Below are positions 25,731 to 35,300 of a DNA stretch of 64,000 nt, piece after piece. Numbering within the stretch: the stretch's first letter is position 1; the number at the start of each line of letters is the position of its first letter. Origin of the DNA: Streptomyces xanthii (GTDB taxonomy: Bacteria; Actinomycetota; Actinomycetes; Streptomycetales; Streptomycetaceae). The notes below the pieces were generated by a model that did no database searches, was not told the DNA's origin, and saw nothing but the letters and a program-made list of their open reading frames with translations. The stretch spans positions 992,001-1,056,000 of the forward strand of contig NZ_CP061281.1 of assembly GCF_014621695.1 (NCBI RefSeq), in the 5' to 3' direction. The translations under genes were made by a program, and so were the position numbers.

Positions 25731-28427
25731 ATGTCCCACGCATCCCGCGGCGGCGCCGCCGACGGCGCCGCCGGGGCCCTGACACCGAGTGGCGAGGCTG
25801 TGCTCGCCTCCCGGTTCACCACCCCGCGCGTCCCCGCGACGTTCGTCCGCAGGACCCGCCTGACGGAGCGACTCACCCGGGCCCAGGCCGGTCCGGACCG
25901 GTTGACGCTGGTCAGCGGCCCGGCGGGCGCGGGCAAGACCCTGCTGGTCGCCGACTGGGCGCGGACCTGCGCTCCGTCCGGCCCGGTGGTGTGGCTGACC
26001 GTCGAGTCCGGGGACAACGACCCGGGCAACTTCTGGACCTACGTCCTCGCGGCCCTGCGCCACCACGGTCTGACCCCGTCCGGCGGCCTCCCCGGACCCG
26101 CGCGGCCCGGCGAGGCCGAGGACTCCGTCCTGACCCGGCTCGCGGCGTACCTGAACAGCCGGACCGAGCCGGTGATCCTCGTCCTGGACGAGTGCGAGCG
26201 GATCTCCTCGCCGGAGGTCGCCGGCGAACTGGACACGGTGCTGCGGCACGCGGGCGGAGGCCTGCGCCTGGTCCTCCTCAGCCGCACCGAGCCGCCGCTG
26301 CCCCTGCACCGGTACCGCGCCGCCGGGGAGATGACGGACCTCCGCGCCGCCGACCTGGCGTTCCTGCCCGAGGAGACCGCCGAACTCGCACGCCGGCACG
26401 GCATGCCCCTGCCGGACGAGGCGGCACGCTCGCTCACCGCACGGACGGAGGGCTGGGCGGCGGGGCTCCGGCTCGGCATCCTCGACGCGCTGCGGACCGA
26501 GGACCCGCGGGCCGCGCTGGAAGCGCCCGAGACGTGGCAGGGCACCGTCGCGGACTACCTGGTGTCCGAGGTGCTGGACGCCCAGTCCCCCGCGGGCCGG
26601 GACCTCCTGCTGCGGACCTGCGTCTGCGAGCGGATCCGTCCCGGCCTGGCGAACGCCCTGACCGGACGGGACGACGCCGCCGCCGTGCTGGCACAGCTGC
26701 GGCGCGCGAACGCGTTCGTCGAGCCGGCGGGCCGCTCCGGGTACCGGCTGCACCCCCTGTTCGCCGAAGTGCTCCGGGCGCGCCTGTCCCTCGGGCGTCC
26801 CGGGTCGGTACGGGAACTGCACCGCACCGCAGCCCGCTGGCTGAGCGACGCCGGACTGCTCACGGAGGCGCTGCCGCACGCGGCCGAGGCCGGAGACTGG
26901 GCGTTCGCGGCGGGCCGGGTCGTCCACGAGCTGGCGATCGGCCGGCTGCTCACGGGCCCCGACGCCGCCCGTCTCGGCTCGCTGTTCGCCGCGATGCCGC
27001 CGGACACCCCGGGTCCGGCCGCCGAGCTCGTCCGCGCCGCCCGCGCGTTGTCCCGGCACGACGCCGAGCGGGCGCTCGCCGGTCTGGGACGTGCCGAGTC
27101 ACTGCTGCCTCCCGCCGGGACGGACGACGCGGCGGCCGCCCATCTGACCCTCGCGACGCTGCGGGTGCTCGCGGGCCGGCAGCTCGGCTCGTCGGCCCTG
27201 GCCGAGTCCGCCGACCGGCGGGCGGAGGAGCTCGCCGGGCGGGAGCTCGTGGCGGAGCGGCTGGCGGCCCATCCCGAGCTACGGGTGCTGCGGCTGTCCG
27301 CGCTGGGCTCGGCCCAGCTGTGGGCGGGCCGCTTCGCGCCGGCCCGAGCGGCGCTGACCGCCGCGGTGCGGGCGTCCGGCGCCTCCTCCACCGCCTCCCT
27401 CCGGCACGACTGCCTGGGCCGGCTGGCCCTGATCGAGTTCCTGGACGGCTGGCCGGGCCGGGCCGAGGCGCACGCGCTGCAGGCGATCACCGAGGGCGAC
27501 CGGTCCGGCCTCCCGCCCTCCGGCCGGACCGCCCTGGGGCCGCTGGTGCTGGCGTCCGTCGACATCGAGCGCGACGATCTCGCCTCCGCCCGCGCCCACG
27601 TGCACCGAGCGTCCCCGCCGTCCTCCTCCCACGACGCGGTCGTCGCGTCCTGGCTGGCCGTGACGCGTTCCCGGCTGCTGTCCGCCGGAGGGGACCCGGT
27701 CGAGGCCCTCCACGCCCTCGGCGACGTACGGGAGCCTCCGTCCGCCGTGGCCCCCCCGGCCTGGGTGGACACCCAGGTCGCGGTCACCGCGGCCACCGCG
27801 CACCTGGCCCGGGGACGTCCCTGGGACGCCGTCAACGTGCTGGCCCGGTGCCAGGACGCGCGGCCGGAACACACGATCGCCGCGGCCCGCGCCCGTCTCG
27901 CGTCGGGCGACGGCGACGCGGCACGCTCTCTCGTCGAGGCGCTGCCCGGCCCCGACGGCCACGGGCCGGCGCTGACCGTCCGGTCGCTGCTGGTGCGGGC
28001 CGAGGTGGCCGGTGCGCGGGGCGACGGCGTCACGGCCGGGCACTTGGTCGCCCGCGCCTTGGCGCTCGCGCGCCCCGAGCGGCTCAGACGCCCCTTCCTC
28101 GAAGCGGGCCCCTGGCTCCGGACCGTCCTCGGCCGCCGGCCCGCACTGGCCCGGACGCACACCTGGCTCCCGGACTGCCTGCTCCCCGAGGAACCCCCGA
28201 CGGAACCCGGCGGGTCCGCCCCCGCCCCTGTCGTGGAGCCGCTCAGCGACCGCGAGCTCGAGGTCCTGGAGCGGCTGGCCCAGATGATGTCGACCGAGGA
28301 GATCGCCACCGAACTGTTCCTGTCCGTCAACACGGTCAAGACCCATCTGCGGAACATCTACCGCAAGCTCGCGGCGGCCCGGCGCGGTGAGGCCGTGCGC
28401 CGGGCCCGGGAGCTGCGTCTGCTGTGA
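25731..28427 (+). CDS. LAL/MalT-like LuxR family ATP-dependent regulator
   Basis: An 898-residue large ATP-binding LuxR regulator. A Walker A motif, GPAGAGKT, is at residues 63-70 and a Walker B-like VILVLDECERI follows near 145. The middle is a long helical repeat region like the MalT TPR-type sensor. The last 65 residues are a LuxR helix-turn-helix (LSDRELEVLERLAQMMSTEEIA, then FLSVNTVKTHLRNIYRKL). The inducer is unknown. The start at ATG 25731 has no strong ribosome site; TTGACT at 25693-25698 is a possible -35. The gene ends 6 bp from the convergent DUF7144-like gene. Confidence 0.87.
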   Translation: MSHASRGGAADGAAGALTPSGEAVLASRFTTPRVPATFVRRTRLTERLTRAQAGPDRLTLVSGPAGAGKTLLVADWARTCAPSGPVVWLTVESGDNDPGNFWTYVLAALRHHGLTPSGGLPGPARPGEAEDSVLTRLAAYLNSRTEPVILVLDECERISSPEVAGELDTVLRHAGGGLRLVLLSRTEPPLPLHRYRAAGEMTDLRAADLAFLPEETAELARRHGMPLPDEAARSLTARTEGWAAGLRLGILDALRTEDPRAALEAPETWQGTVADYLVSEVLDAQSPAGRDLLLRTCVCERIRPGLANALTGRDDAAAVLAQLRRANAFVEPAGRSGYRLHPLFAEVLRARLSLGRPGSVRELHRTAARWLSDAGLLTEALPHAAEAGDWAFAAGRVVHELAIGRLLTGPDAARLGSLFAAMPPDTPGPAAELVRAARALSRHDAERALAGLGRAESLLPPAGTDDAAAAHLTLATLRVLAGRQLGSSALAESADRRAEELAGRELVAERLAAHPELRVLRLSALGSAQLWAGRFAPARAALTAAVRASGASSTASLRHDCLGRLALIEFLDGWPGRAEAHALQAITEGDRSGLPPSGRTALGPLVLASVDIERDDLASARAHVHRASPPSSSHDAVVASWLAVTRSRLLSAGGDPVEALHALGDVREPPSAVAPPAWVDTQVAVTAATAHLARGRPWDAVNVLARCQDARPEHTIAAARARLASGDGDAARSLVEALPGPDGHGPALTVRSLLVRAEVAGARGDGVTAGHLVARALALARPERLRRPFLEAGPWLRTVLGRRPALARTHTWLPDCLLPEEPPTEPGGSAPAPVVEPLSDRELEVLERLAQMMSTEEIATELFLSVNTVKTHLRNIYRKLAAARRGEAVRRARELRLL

Positions 28428-28433
28428 CGCCGC

Positions 28434-28841
28434 TCAGGGTTCCCGCGGCACCACGCACAGCGCCCAGATGACGAAGGCGTACAGCGCGATCAGGGTCAGG
28501 GACCAGAACGGGTAGTACGGGATCGACAGGAAGTTGGCGATGATCAGCAGTCCCGCGATGCCCACGCCGACGATCCGCGCCCATGTGGCGCGGGCGAAGA
28601 GGCCCAGGCTCACGAGGACGGCGATCACGCCGAGGACCAGCTGGATCCAGCCCCAGCCGGTCAGGTCGAACTGGAAGATGTAGTTGGGGGTCGTGACGTA
28701 GACGTCGTCCTCCGCGATCGCCATGATCCCGCGGAGCAGGTCGAGGACACCGGCGATCATCAGCAGGACGGCGGCGAACACGGTCAGTCCGCTCGCCGCC
28801 GTCCGGGCCGTGTCCGAGTGTTGGTGGGTCGTCGTAGCCAT
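28434..28841 (-). CDS. Four-helix membrane protein, DUF7144-like
   Basis: A 135-residue protein with four clear hydrophobic helices: VFAAVLLMIAGVLDLLRG, WIQLVLGVIAVLVSLGLFA, IVGVGIAGLLIIANFLSI and LTLIALYAFVIWALC. The conserved segments AIAEDDVYVT and YIFQFDLTGWGW fit the small actinobacterial DUF7144 group. No biochemical role is known. GAGGA six bases before ATG 28841 supports the start. It converges tightly on the LAL regulator and is divergent from the antiporter gene. Confidence 0.8.
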   Translation of the reverse strand: MATTTHQHSDTARTAASGLTVFAAVLLMIAGVLDLLRGIMAIAEDDVYVTTPNYIFQFDLTGWGWIQLVLGVIAVLVSLGLFARATWARIVGVGIAGLLIIANFLSIPYYPFWSLTLIALYAFVIWALCVVPREP

Positions 28842-28988
28842 GGCTCTTCCTCACTCTGCCGTGCGCTGTCGCAGCCGGCTCGGTCTCTTCGAGCGTGGGC
28901 CCGCCACGGCCGGGAGCACTCACCCGTGGCGGGTGAGGTTCACCGGCCGGTGCGCTGCTGTCCTGAGAGCCCGAGGGCTGGAGGCCGG

Positions 28989-30260
28989 GTGAGCGGTGAC
29001 GCGTGGATCGGTGTGGCGGCGGCCGGCGTCACGGCCGCCTACGTACTGGTCTCGCGCAGGCTCGCCCCCACGCACGTGTCGTCGGCGATGGTGTTCACCG
29101 GCTGCGGAGTGCTCCTGGGACCGGCCGTGCTCGACGTCATCGACCTGGGGCACGACGCCGGGGCGATCCTGACCCTGCTCGAGGCGGCGCTCGCGCTGAT
29201 CCTCTTCACCGACGCCATGACCGTGCGCCCCCGGGACCTGCGGTCCGGGGGCTTCCTGCCGGGCCGGCTGCTGGGCATCGGGCTGCCGCTGACCATCGGC
29301 GCGGGCTGGCTGCTGGCCTGGCCCCTGCTCCCCGGACTGTCCGTGTGGGAACTCGCCCTGGTCGGAGCCGTCCTGGCCCCGACGGACGCGGCCCTCGGCA
29401 AGACCGCCATGACGAGTCCGCGGGTCCCGGCGCGCGTACGTCAGGGGCTCAATGTGGAGAGCGGCCTCAACGACGGCATGGTGCTGCCCTTCTTCGTCCT
29501 CTTCCTGGCCGGCATCCCCGGCACGTCCGCCGCCGAGACGGGTGCGGCCGGTGTCTTCTGGCGGGCGCTCGTCCTGAGCACGGTGCTGGGCGCGCTGGCC
29601 GGCGCGGCCGGAGGGGTGCTGCTGGGGGCGGCACGGGCCCGGGGGTGGGTGTCGCGGGAGTGGGCGCCGCTGTTCGTCCCGGCCGTCGCGGCGGTGTCGT
29701 ACGGACTGGGTGTCGTGGTGGACGGCAGCGGGTTCATCTCCGCCTGGATCGCCGGTTTCGCCTTCGGTCTCGCCGAGCGGCGCTTCCGGCCGGGCGGCGC
29801 CGATGCCACCGGGCAGCGGGAGGGGCCCGGCGACACCGCCTCGTTCGCCGAGCAGCTCGGCGGACTCCTGGCCTCACTGAGCCTCCTGGTGTTCGGCGCG
29901 GTGCTTCTCGGGCCGGTGCTCGACGACCTGAGCTGGAGGGTCGTCGGCTACGCCGTGCTCAGCCTGACCGTCGTCCGGATGCTGCCGGTGGCGCTCGCAC
30001 TGGCGGGCAGCGGGCTCCGGCTGCCCACGGTGGCGTACATCGGCTGGTTCGGGCCGCGCGGTCTGGCGTCCGTGGTGCTCGGGCTGCTGGTCCTGGAGGA
30101 GCGGGTCCCCGGTGTGGGGCTGCTGGCCGAGGTGGTCGCCGCCACCGTCGCGCTGAGCGTCCTGCTCCACGGCTTCTCGGCCGTCGGTCTCGCCGACCGG
30201 TACGGCCGCTGGATCGAGCGGGCCGCCGCCCGCGGCAGCCCGGTCACCCGTGAGGGGTGA
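28989..30260 (+). CDS. CPA1-type cation:proton antiporter
   Basis: A 423-residue integral membrane protein with about 12 hydrophobic segments, of the Na+/H+ or K+/H+ antiporter CPA1 family. Ion-binding-type acidic residues appear in LAPTDAALGKTAM and NVESGLNDGMVLPFF, the usual order for this family, and PRGLASVVLGLL occurs near the C terminus. It would exchange monovalent cations for protons across the membrane. The long C-terminal cytoplasmic domain of some relatives is missing. GTG 28989 follows GGAGG closely. Small downstream genes on the same strand with short gaps suggest a common transcript. Confidence 0.88.
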   Translation: MSGDAWIGVAAAGVTAAYVLVSRRLAPTHVSSAMVFTGCGVLLGPAVLDVIDLGHDAGAILTLLEAALALILFTDAMTVRPRDLRSGGFLPGRLLGIGLPLTIGAGWLLAWPLLPGLSVWELALVGAVLAPTDAALGKTAMTSPRVPARVRQGLNVESGLNDGMVLPFFVLFLAGIPGTSAAETGAAGVFWRALVLSTVLGALAGAAGGVLLGAARARGWVSREWAPLFVPAVAAVSYGLGVVVDGSGFISAWIAGFAFGLAERRFRPGGADATGQREGPGDTASFAEQLGGLLASLSLLVFGAVLLGPVLDDLSWRVVGYAVLSLTVVRMLPVALALAGSGLRLPTVAYIGWFGPRGLASVVLGLLVLEERVPGVGLLAEVVAATVALSVLLHGFSAVGLADRYGRWIERAAARGSPVTREG

Positions 30261-30332
30261 GGCGCGCCGGACCGGACGCGGTGATGGTGGAGGAGCAGTC
30301 GGTCGGACAGCTGAGCGACGAGGAGAACCGAC

Positions 30333-30710
30333 GTGGCCGATGACCCTGCGGCACAGACCGCACCCGACACCGACGACACCCGGCCGGACCGGCCCGTGCT
30401 CGACACCTTGATGCGGATGACGGACGGCGCGTACGAACAATCCGGCCTCGATCCGGAGACCTACCTGCTGACCCGCATAGCCGCGCTGGTGGCGATGGGC
30501 GCCGCCCCCGCCTCGTACCTGCTCAACCTGGGCGCCGCCGAGGACATCGGTGTGCCGCCGGCGCGGATCCAGGGCACCCTCGTGGCCATCGCCCCCGTGG
30601 TGGGCAGCGCCCGCGTGGTGACCGCGGCGCACGGCATCGGGGACGCCTTCGGACTGCACCTGCTGCCCCTGCCGGACGGCGGGGACGAGGACGAAGGAGC
30701 TACGACATGA
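30333..30710 (+). CDS. Carboxymuconolactone-decarboxylase-like small protein
   Basis: A 125-residue protein with an all-helical core that resembles the CMD/AhpD-like fold: DTLMRMTDGAYEQSGLDPETYLLTRIAALVAMGAAPASYLLNLGAAEDIG, then IQGTLVAIAPVVGSARVV. The CxxC-H redox site of AhpD is absent, so peroxidase activity is unlikely. GAGGAG seven bases before GTG 30333 is a good ribosome site. The stop overlaps the next ATG by four bases (ATGA). Confidence 0.72.
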   Translation: MADDPAAQTAPDTDDTRPDRPVLDTLMRMTDGAYEQSGLDPETYLLTRIAALVAMGAAPASYLLNLGAAEDIGVPPARIQGTLVAIAPVVGSARVVTAAHGIGDAFGLHLLPLPDGGDEDEGATT

Positions 30711-31114
30711 ATCTGGCCTACGACTACCCGGTCCTCGGGGCGTTCTGGACGGTCATGTGGATCTTCCTGTGGATCCTGTGGATCGTCCTGCTCTTCCGGA
30801 TCATCGGCGACATCTTCCGGGACGACGAGCTCAGCGGGATCGCCAAGACCGCCTGGCTCGTCTTCGTGGTCGTGGTCCCCTTCCTCGGTGTGTTCGTCTA
30901 CACGCTCGCCCGGGGCCGTGGCATGGGCAAGCGCGAGGCGGAGCACGCCCGCGCCCACCGGGAGGCCGTCGACGAGTACATCCGCGCGACCGCGGGCAGC
31001 GGGGCGGAAGCCGACAGCACGGTGGACCAACTCGCCAAACTCTCCGACATCCGGGCCCGGGGCGACATCGACGACGCCGAGTTCGAGCGGGCCAAGGAGA
31101 AGATCCTGCACTGA
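30707..31114 (+). CDS. PLDc_N/SHOCT-domain membrane protein
   Basis: A 135-residue membrane protein. Two hydrophobic helices (GAFWTVMWIFLWILWIVLLF and TAWLVFVVVVPFLGVFVYTLARG) form a phospholipase-D-nuclease N-terminal-like segment. A soluble C-terminal SHOCT-type motif follows: DQLAKLSDIRARGDIDDAEFERAKEKIL. SHOCT motifs are short oligomerisation or binding elements of unknown detail. It is translationally coupled to the upstream CMD-like gene. It is the last chromosomal gene before the integrated element; a terminator stem follows at 31177. Confidence 0.85.
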   Translation: MNLAYDYPVLGAFWTVMWIFLWILWIVLLFRIIGDIFRDDELSGIAKTAWLVFVVVVPFLGVFVYTLARGRGMGKREAEHARAHREAVDEYIRATAGSGAEADSTVDQLAKLSDIRARGDIDDAEFERAKEKILH

Positions 31115-31176
31115 GCCCGCCACGCGCCAACACCGCGCGTGCGCGGCCCTCTTGAGCCGGACGACGCAACGACGAA

Positions 31177-31206
31177 GGCCGGTTTCGGATTGCTCCGAAA
31201 CCGGCC
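31177..31206. terminator. Terminator hairpin beside the left attachment site
   Basis: GGCCGGTTTCGG (31177-31188) and CCGAAACCGGCC (31195-31206) form a perfect 12-bp stem. It ends the SHOCT gene on the plus strand and lies just 3' of the displaced tRNA-Pro end on the minus strand. It is probably the original tRNA terminator before integration. Confidence 0.8.
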
Positions 31207-31213
31207 CTCATCA

Positions 31214-31269
31214 GCGACTCTTTCGAGTCGGGACGACAGGATTTGAACCTGCGACCCCTTGACCCCCAG
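31214..31269. repeat. Left 56-bp attachment repeat (displaced tRNA-Pro 3' end)
   Basis: A perfect copy of 36641-36696. Bases 31228-31269 equal the 3' half of tRNA-Pro(GGG) up to the anticodon loop; beyond 31269 the sequence no longer matches. It is the signature left by site-specific integration into a tRNA gene. Confidence 0.95.
31228..31269 (-). pseudogene. Truncated tRNA-Pro 3' half
   Basis: On the minus strand this carries only the anticodon-loop edge, T arm and acceptor 3' strand of a tRNA-Pro. The D arm and 5' acceptor strand are missing. It cannot make a tRNA; it is the half displaced when the element inserted. Confidence 0.9.
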
Positions 31270-31523
31270 GAGTGAGGGTCGAGGGTTTTTTCTGGATATA
31301 GCGGACTTAATCCGGGTGCAAGTTGTGGGTGGGAACGTCCGTCGTGCACTGTCGCGCATATCGTGTGGTCCCCATCTGGTCCCCAGGGGTGCAAGTAGGA
31401 CCAGCGGCTGGAGTGAGCTTGGACGAACACGATGACAGCAGCTGGTCCGCACCTGGACCTACGGCCCCGAAGGGCGACATATTCGCCTGGAACTCCCTCA
31501 CGGGTTACCGCGAGTCCGCTCGT
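31270..31523. other. Gene-free left arm of the element
   Basis: About 250 bp between the left repeat and the 284-residue gene. I find no coding sequence. It contains two direct TGGTCCCCA copies and, near 31278-31284, a T-tract, but no clear stem except at the chromosome side. Confidence 0.6.
31366..31385 (+). promoter_or_regulatory. Left tandem TGGTCCCCA sites (putative integrase arm sites)
   Basis: TGGTCCCCA occurs at 31366-31374 and 31377-31385, 11 bp apart. The same pair with the same 11-bp period is near the right end. Spacing of one helical turn suits cooperative protein binding, as for arm-type sites of tyrosine recombinases. Confidence 0.6.
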
Positions 31524-32378
31524 CTACGACGAGGCGTCGTCCAGCCGCAATGTCACCCATGTGGAGCCGACCAGCTTGAGGAAAGCCTCACCACGAGCCC
31601 TTGAGACTTCGGCCACAGAGTGGGCCAGCCGCAGGACGGCGACCGCATCGGCCGTGGCGAGCACGTCCAGCTCCTCGAGTATCAACTGATAGTCGCACGG
31701 CAACGTCCCCACTTCGGAGACGAGAACGCGCTCGGCGAAAGAGGCCAGCACGTCCACGGCCAGCTCTCCGGGCCGTAGCCGGTGCCTGCTCCAGAGTCGT
31801 TCCACCTCGCGCACGTAGTAGTCGCGACGTTTGGGGTGCAAATGTAGGCCGAGATCCGCGGCGACCCTGGCAACGACGGCCTGGACGCTCTCCGAAACCT
31901 TCGCATGCCATCCCCGCCGGAACGGCTCGCTACTCCGGCCCGCGGCGGCCAGCTTGTAGAGGGCCTCGATCGCGCTGTTGAGCGATGCCATAAGAGCCTG
32001 GCCGCAGGCAGCCCAGTCGTCCTCGCCGGCAGGCTCGTGTCCGCCTGAGGAATCCCGCGTCCACGCCGCCCAACGTGCGGTCGCCTGGGCGTTGTCCGTA
32101 TGCTGCCGAGCCGTACGCAGGTGATAGATCAGGTTGTCGAAGTCCCATGCTGCCCCACCAGTCCTGCGATCACCGAGCAGGAAACCGATGTCCAGCTTCC
32201 ACTTCTCGCGCCACAGCTTGTACGCGGCGGAGACGAGACGTTCGAGGTCGCCCTCGCTGCGCACGTGCGCCGGCCACGCGTCCGGCGCGGGGATGTGCAG
32301 CTCTTCACCCGTGCAGAGCCGCCTGTGCTGAGACAGAGTGAGACACGACCGCTTGAACCGTTCCAGCTCATTGTGCAT
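31524..32378 (-). CDS. Unknown 284-residue protein coupled to SIR2-like NTPase
   Basis: I do not recognise this family. The protein is mostly helical and soluble, with many Trp, Arg and Leu residues and no signal or membrane segment. A segment FDNLIYHLRTARQH near residues 80-93 contains an Rx4H pattern (Arg88, His93), as in HEPN-type ribonucleases; this is only suggestive. ATG 32378 lies inside the last codons of the NTPase gene, an 11-bp overlap, so the two are translationally coupled and probably act together. A longer frame to 32618 was rejected because it runs through the NTPase gene. The likely role is effector, adaptor or antitoxin in a defence pair. Confidence 0.75.
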   Translation of the reverse strand: MHNELERFKRSCLTLSQHRRLCTGEELHIPAPDAWPAHVRSEGDLERLVSAAYKLWREKWKLDIGFLLGDRRTGGAAWDFDNLIYHLRTARQHTDNAQATARWAAWTRDSSGGHEPAGEDDWAACGQALMASLNSAIEALYKLAAAGRSSEPFRRGWHAKVSESVQAVVARVAADLGLHLHPKRRDYYVREVERLWSRHRLRPGELAVDVLASFAERVLVSEVGTLPCDYQLILEELDVLATADAVAVLRLAHSVAEVSRARGEAFLKLVGSTWVTLRLDDASS

Positions 32379-35300
32379 CAGGTGTCCGTCTCTCCCCTCG
32401 GTGCGCCGCGCGGATGGGATCCGCGAGTGCTCCTCGCATGTTGAACGCGATGTGGAATGAGGGAAGGATGTCTCCCTTCCTGCGGAAGTCCGTGACCGAG
32501 AAGCGTTGCGGAATGAAGGGGACTTCGATGCGGAGCTGGTCCACCCATGCGATGCCCCGCCTGCCGTCCGGAGTCGCCCAGACAACCCTGCCGGTGAACA
32601 GCAAGGCCTTGCCGTCACTCCCCGACGCGAGGTAGGTGGAGACGATACGGGACGACAAGTCCTGGGATTCCCGGTCGAGTCTGCGGAACACTTCCTCCGA
32701 GGCCCGGTAGGAACCGAGGTGGAAGAGGCTCAGACCACGCAAGAAGTCCAGTCGATAGCGATCGAAGTCGCCTGCGACAGGGATGGCGTCGGTGATGCGG
32801 AGGCACTCGTTCCAGTCCGCCTCCGTGAAGGCGAGCACTTGACGTTCACCGCGCAGGAACGGCTTTCCGGTCTTCAGCTCCCAGAAGAGATCGAGCAGCA
32901 ACCGCGAGCAGCGCCAGTCAGCTCGGACCTCGATCGACGCGCGCAACAGGGACTCAACCGCCACCTTTACGCCTTCCGGCCCGCGCCGTGCGGCCGATCG
33001 GGCCAAGAAATAGTAGGCGGCCGGATCGTTGTTCTCCGTTAGCGCCGCGAGGTGCTTAGCTTCCAGAGCCTTATCGTTGAGCATGCGCGCCATTTCCACG
33101 CGCCGCTGGTCGTACGTGGCGCGCTGGGCGGGGCTAAGCGTGCCCGGATCGATCGAATCCAGGGACGCCTGGGCGTTAGCAAGCAGGTCGATCCGTGTCT
33201 CCTCGGAGAGCACCCCCGTCTCGACCGCGCGCCTCGTGGTCCACGCCACGACGTCCACCGGATAGACATTCTCCGGGTCGTACGCCCTCGCCGACAGGGC
33301 CGCCCGTGTCACCTCGCTCATCAGTGCCGAGATGGCGGACGCGTTCGACGGCTCGCCGCGCTGTGACAGTTCGAACACCTGGGCACCGTCGGTACTCGCA
33401 AGCTCCACGAGCAGGTTGAGTCGCGAGCGCGGAGAGGCGTCGGCCTCCTCGATCGTGACTTCGAGTAGGCGCTGTACGTGGCGGAGTAGCTCGATTCGTT
33501 CGGCGGAGCTGCTCACATTGTGCTTCTGTGCCCACAGCACGTGCTCGCGAGTCAGGTTGGCCTCCAGCAGCACCAACCTGTGGTGTGCCAGACCGCGCCC
33601 CTCCCGCAGGTGTACGAACGCGTTGGCGAGGTCAAGGTAGTGCTCCGCGTAGCGGGTCGAATCCCGGGACTGCGGGCCCATCCCTTCCATCAGATCGACC
33701 ATGAACTGGACCTCTTCCCCTCCCCCACGGGTAGGCATGGGCCGCAGGTTCTCGATCATCTGGCCCGTGACCTCAACCTCCGTGCGGACGTTCAGGTCCT
33801 CACGGGCCAGCAGTTCGGCTTCGAGCTGCGTCCGCGCTCCCAGGTACTGGCTGCCCCTCTCGTCCTCGGTCCAGCGGAAAATGTCGAAGTTCCGCACCAG
33901 TTCGACGATGCGGCTCGATCCTTCCCGGCCGAGGATGCGCAGCACGAGTTCCAGCGGTACGAGGAGACCTCTGCGCCCCGCGACGAGCACCATCGAGGTG
34001 AGCCGCTCGGTGGAGCTCCTCTCCTCAAAGGAGAGGTCGATGAGCTCGGCGTGCGGGCGCTCCGAGGGCGCCAGCGCGTCGATGTCGAACCCGGCGTCGG
34101 CCAGCGCCTGTGCGATCGCCCCGAGGCGGGACGAGCCGGTCTCCTCGGTTGCCTTGGAAAGCTTCTCCAAGCCGATCTCGGCTTCGCGCATCTCCATCGT
34201 CAAGCCACGGCGCAGACCGCGCTCCGTCTCCGGCAGTACCCGGTAGAGCAGTGCGAGGAACGAAGAGTCGAGTTTCCCGCCGATGTCATCGGGAACCGGG
34301 ACGGCGAAGGCAGGGAGCCAGTCCTTGACTCGCGCGACCTCGGCCTCGCTGAGACCCGAATCGACCCGGATGACTTTCTTGACGTGCTGAGGGGGGAGAT
34401 AGCTGCTTCCGACGATGAGTACGCGCCGGCCCCTGGAGCGCAACTGCCTTTGCAGCGTGTAGTACTCGTCTATGTCGACCATGCCGTCCCACACGAGCAG
34501 TGTGGGGATCGCGTGGTTCTCGTCGGCCCAGGAAGCGAAGGCGTCGATGTCAGCGAGCGTCGGCCGGTCCCCGCGGCGTGACCGGTGGAGAACGGCGGCC
34601 TGACCGGAGCGTGCCACCTGCAGAGCGAGCGAGCACAGCGCTATGGTCTTGCCGGTCGCGGTCTGCCCGGCGATGACGATGGGTTCCGGCATCGACAACT
34701 CGTCGAGACTGCTCTGCACACGTCTGAGCAGAACCTCTTCGAAGTCCCGGCGCAGGTTGTAGCCGCTCGCCACCGCCTTCCAGGGCGGAGAGCCCTCGCT
34801 CGCCCCAAGAAACGTGCGGAAGCGCTGGTACTTCAGGGCCGACGAGGCGGACGGGAAGGGTTCCAACAGCTCGTTGTCCACCGGGCGCGCTGCGCCGATC
34901 ACCCGGTTCCACGTGTTGACGTCCACCTCGGCGAAACCATCGCCGATCGGGATGAGTCGCTGCCCTGCCATCGCCCGGCCAGCCGACATCCGCTGAAAGC
35001 GACCTGACGTTTCCAGTTCGTTCAGCACGGCACTGAAGGTCTCGCTGTGCGCGACCAGCATGCCCCGGTCGATCGCCGCACGTACGAATGTGTCTTCGCG
35101 CAAGGCCTCCGTCACGGAAAACAGGTGGGCCTGCCCCGGCTGCAGGCGGTTAACGAAAGTGAAGAGCTCCTGCGTCGTCAGCCAATCACCCGGCCGATAG
35201 CCCTCGATCACGATCACGCCGCGTGGAGTGGCCAGTGTCTCGGCCAAGACTTGGAGCATCTCAGCGGCCCGCGCCTTGGACTCGACTTCCTGGATGACGT

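Noticed and set aside
32506..34581. Plus-strand frames opposite the large NTPase
   Set aside because: They lack protein-like composition and overlap a minus-strand gene with clear Walker motifs.
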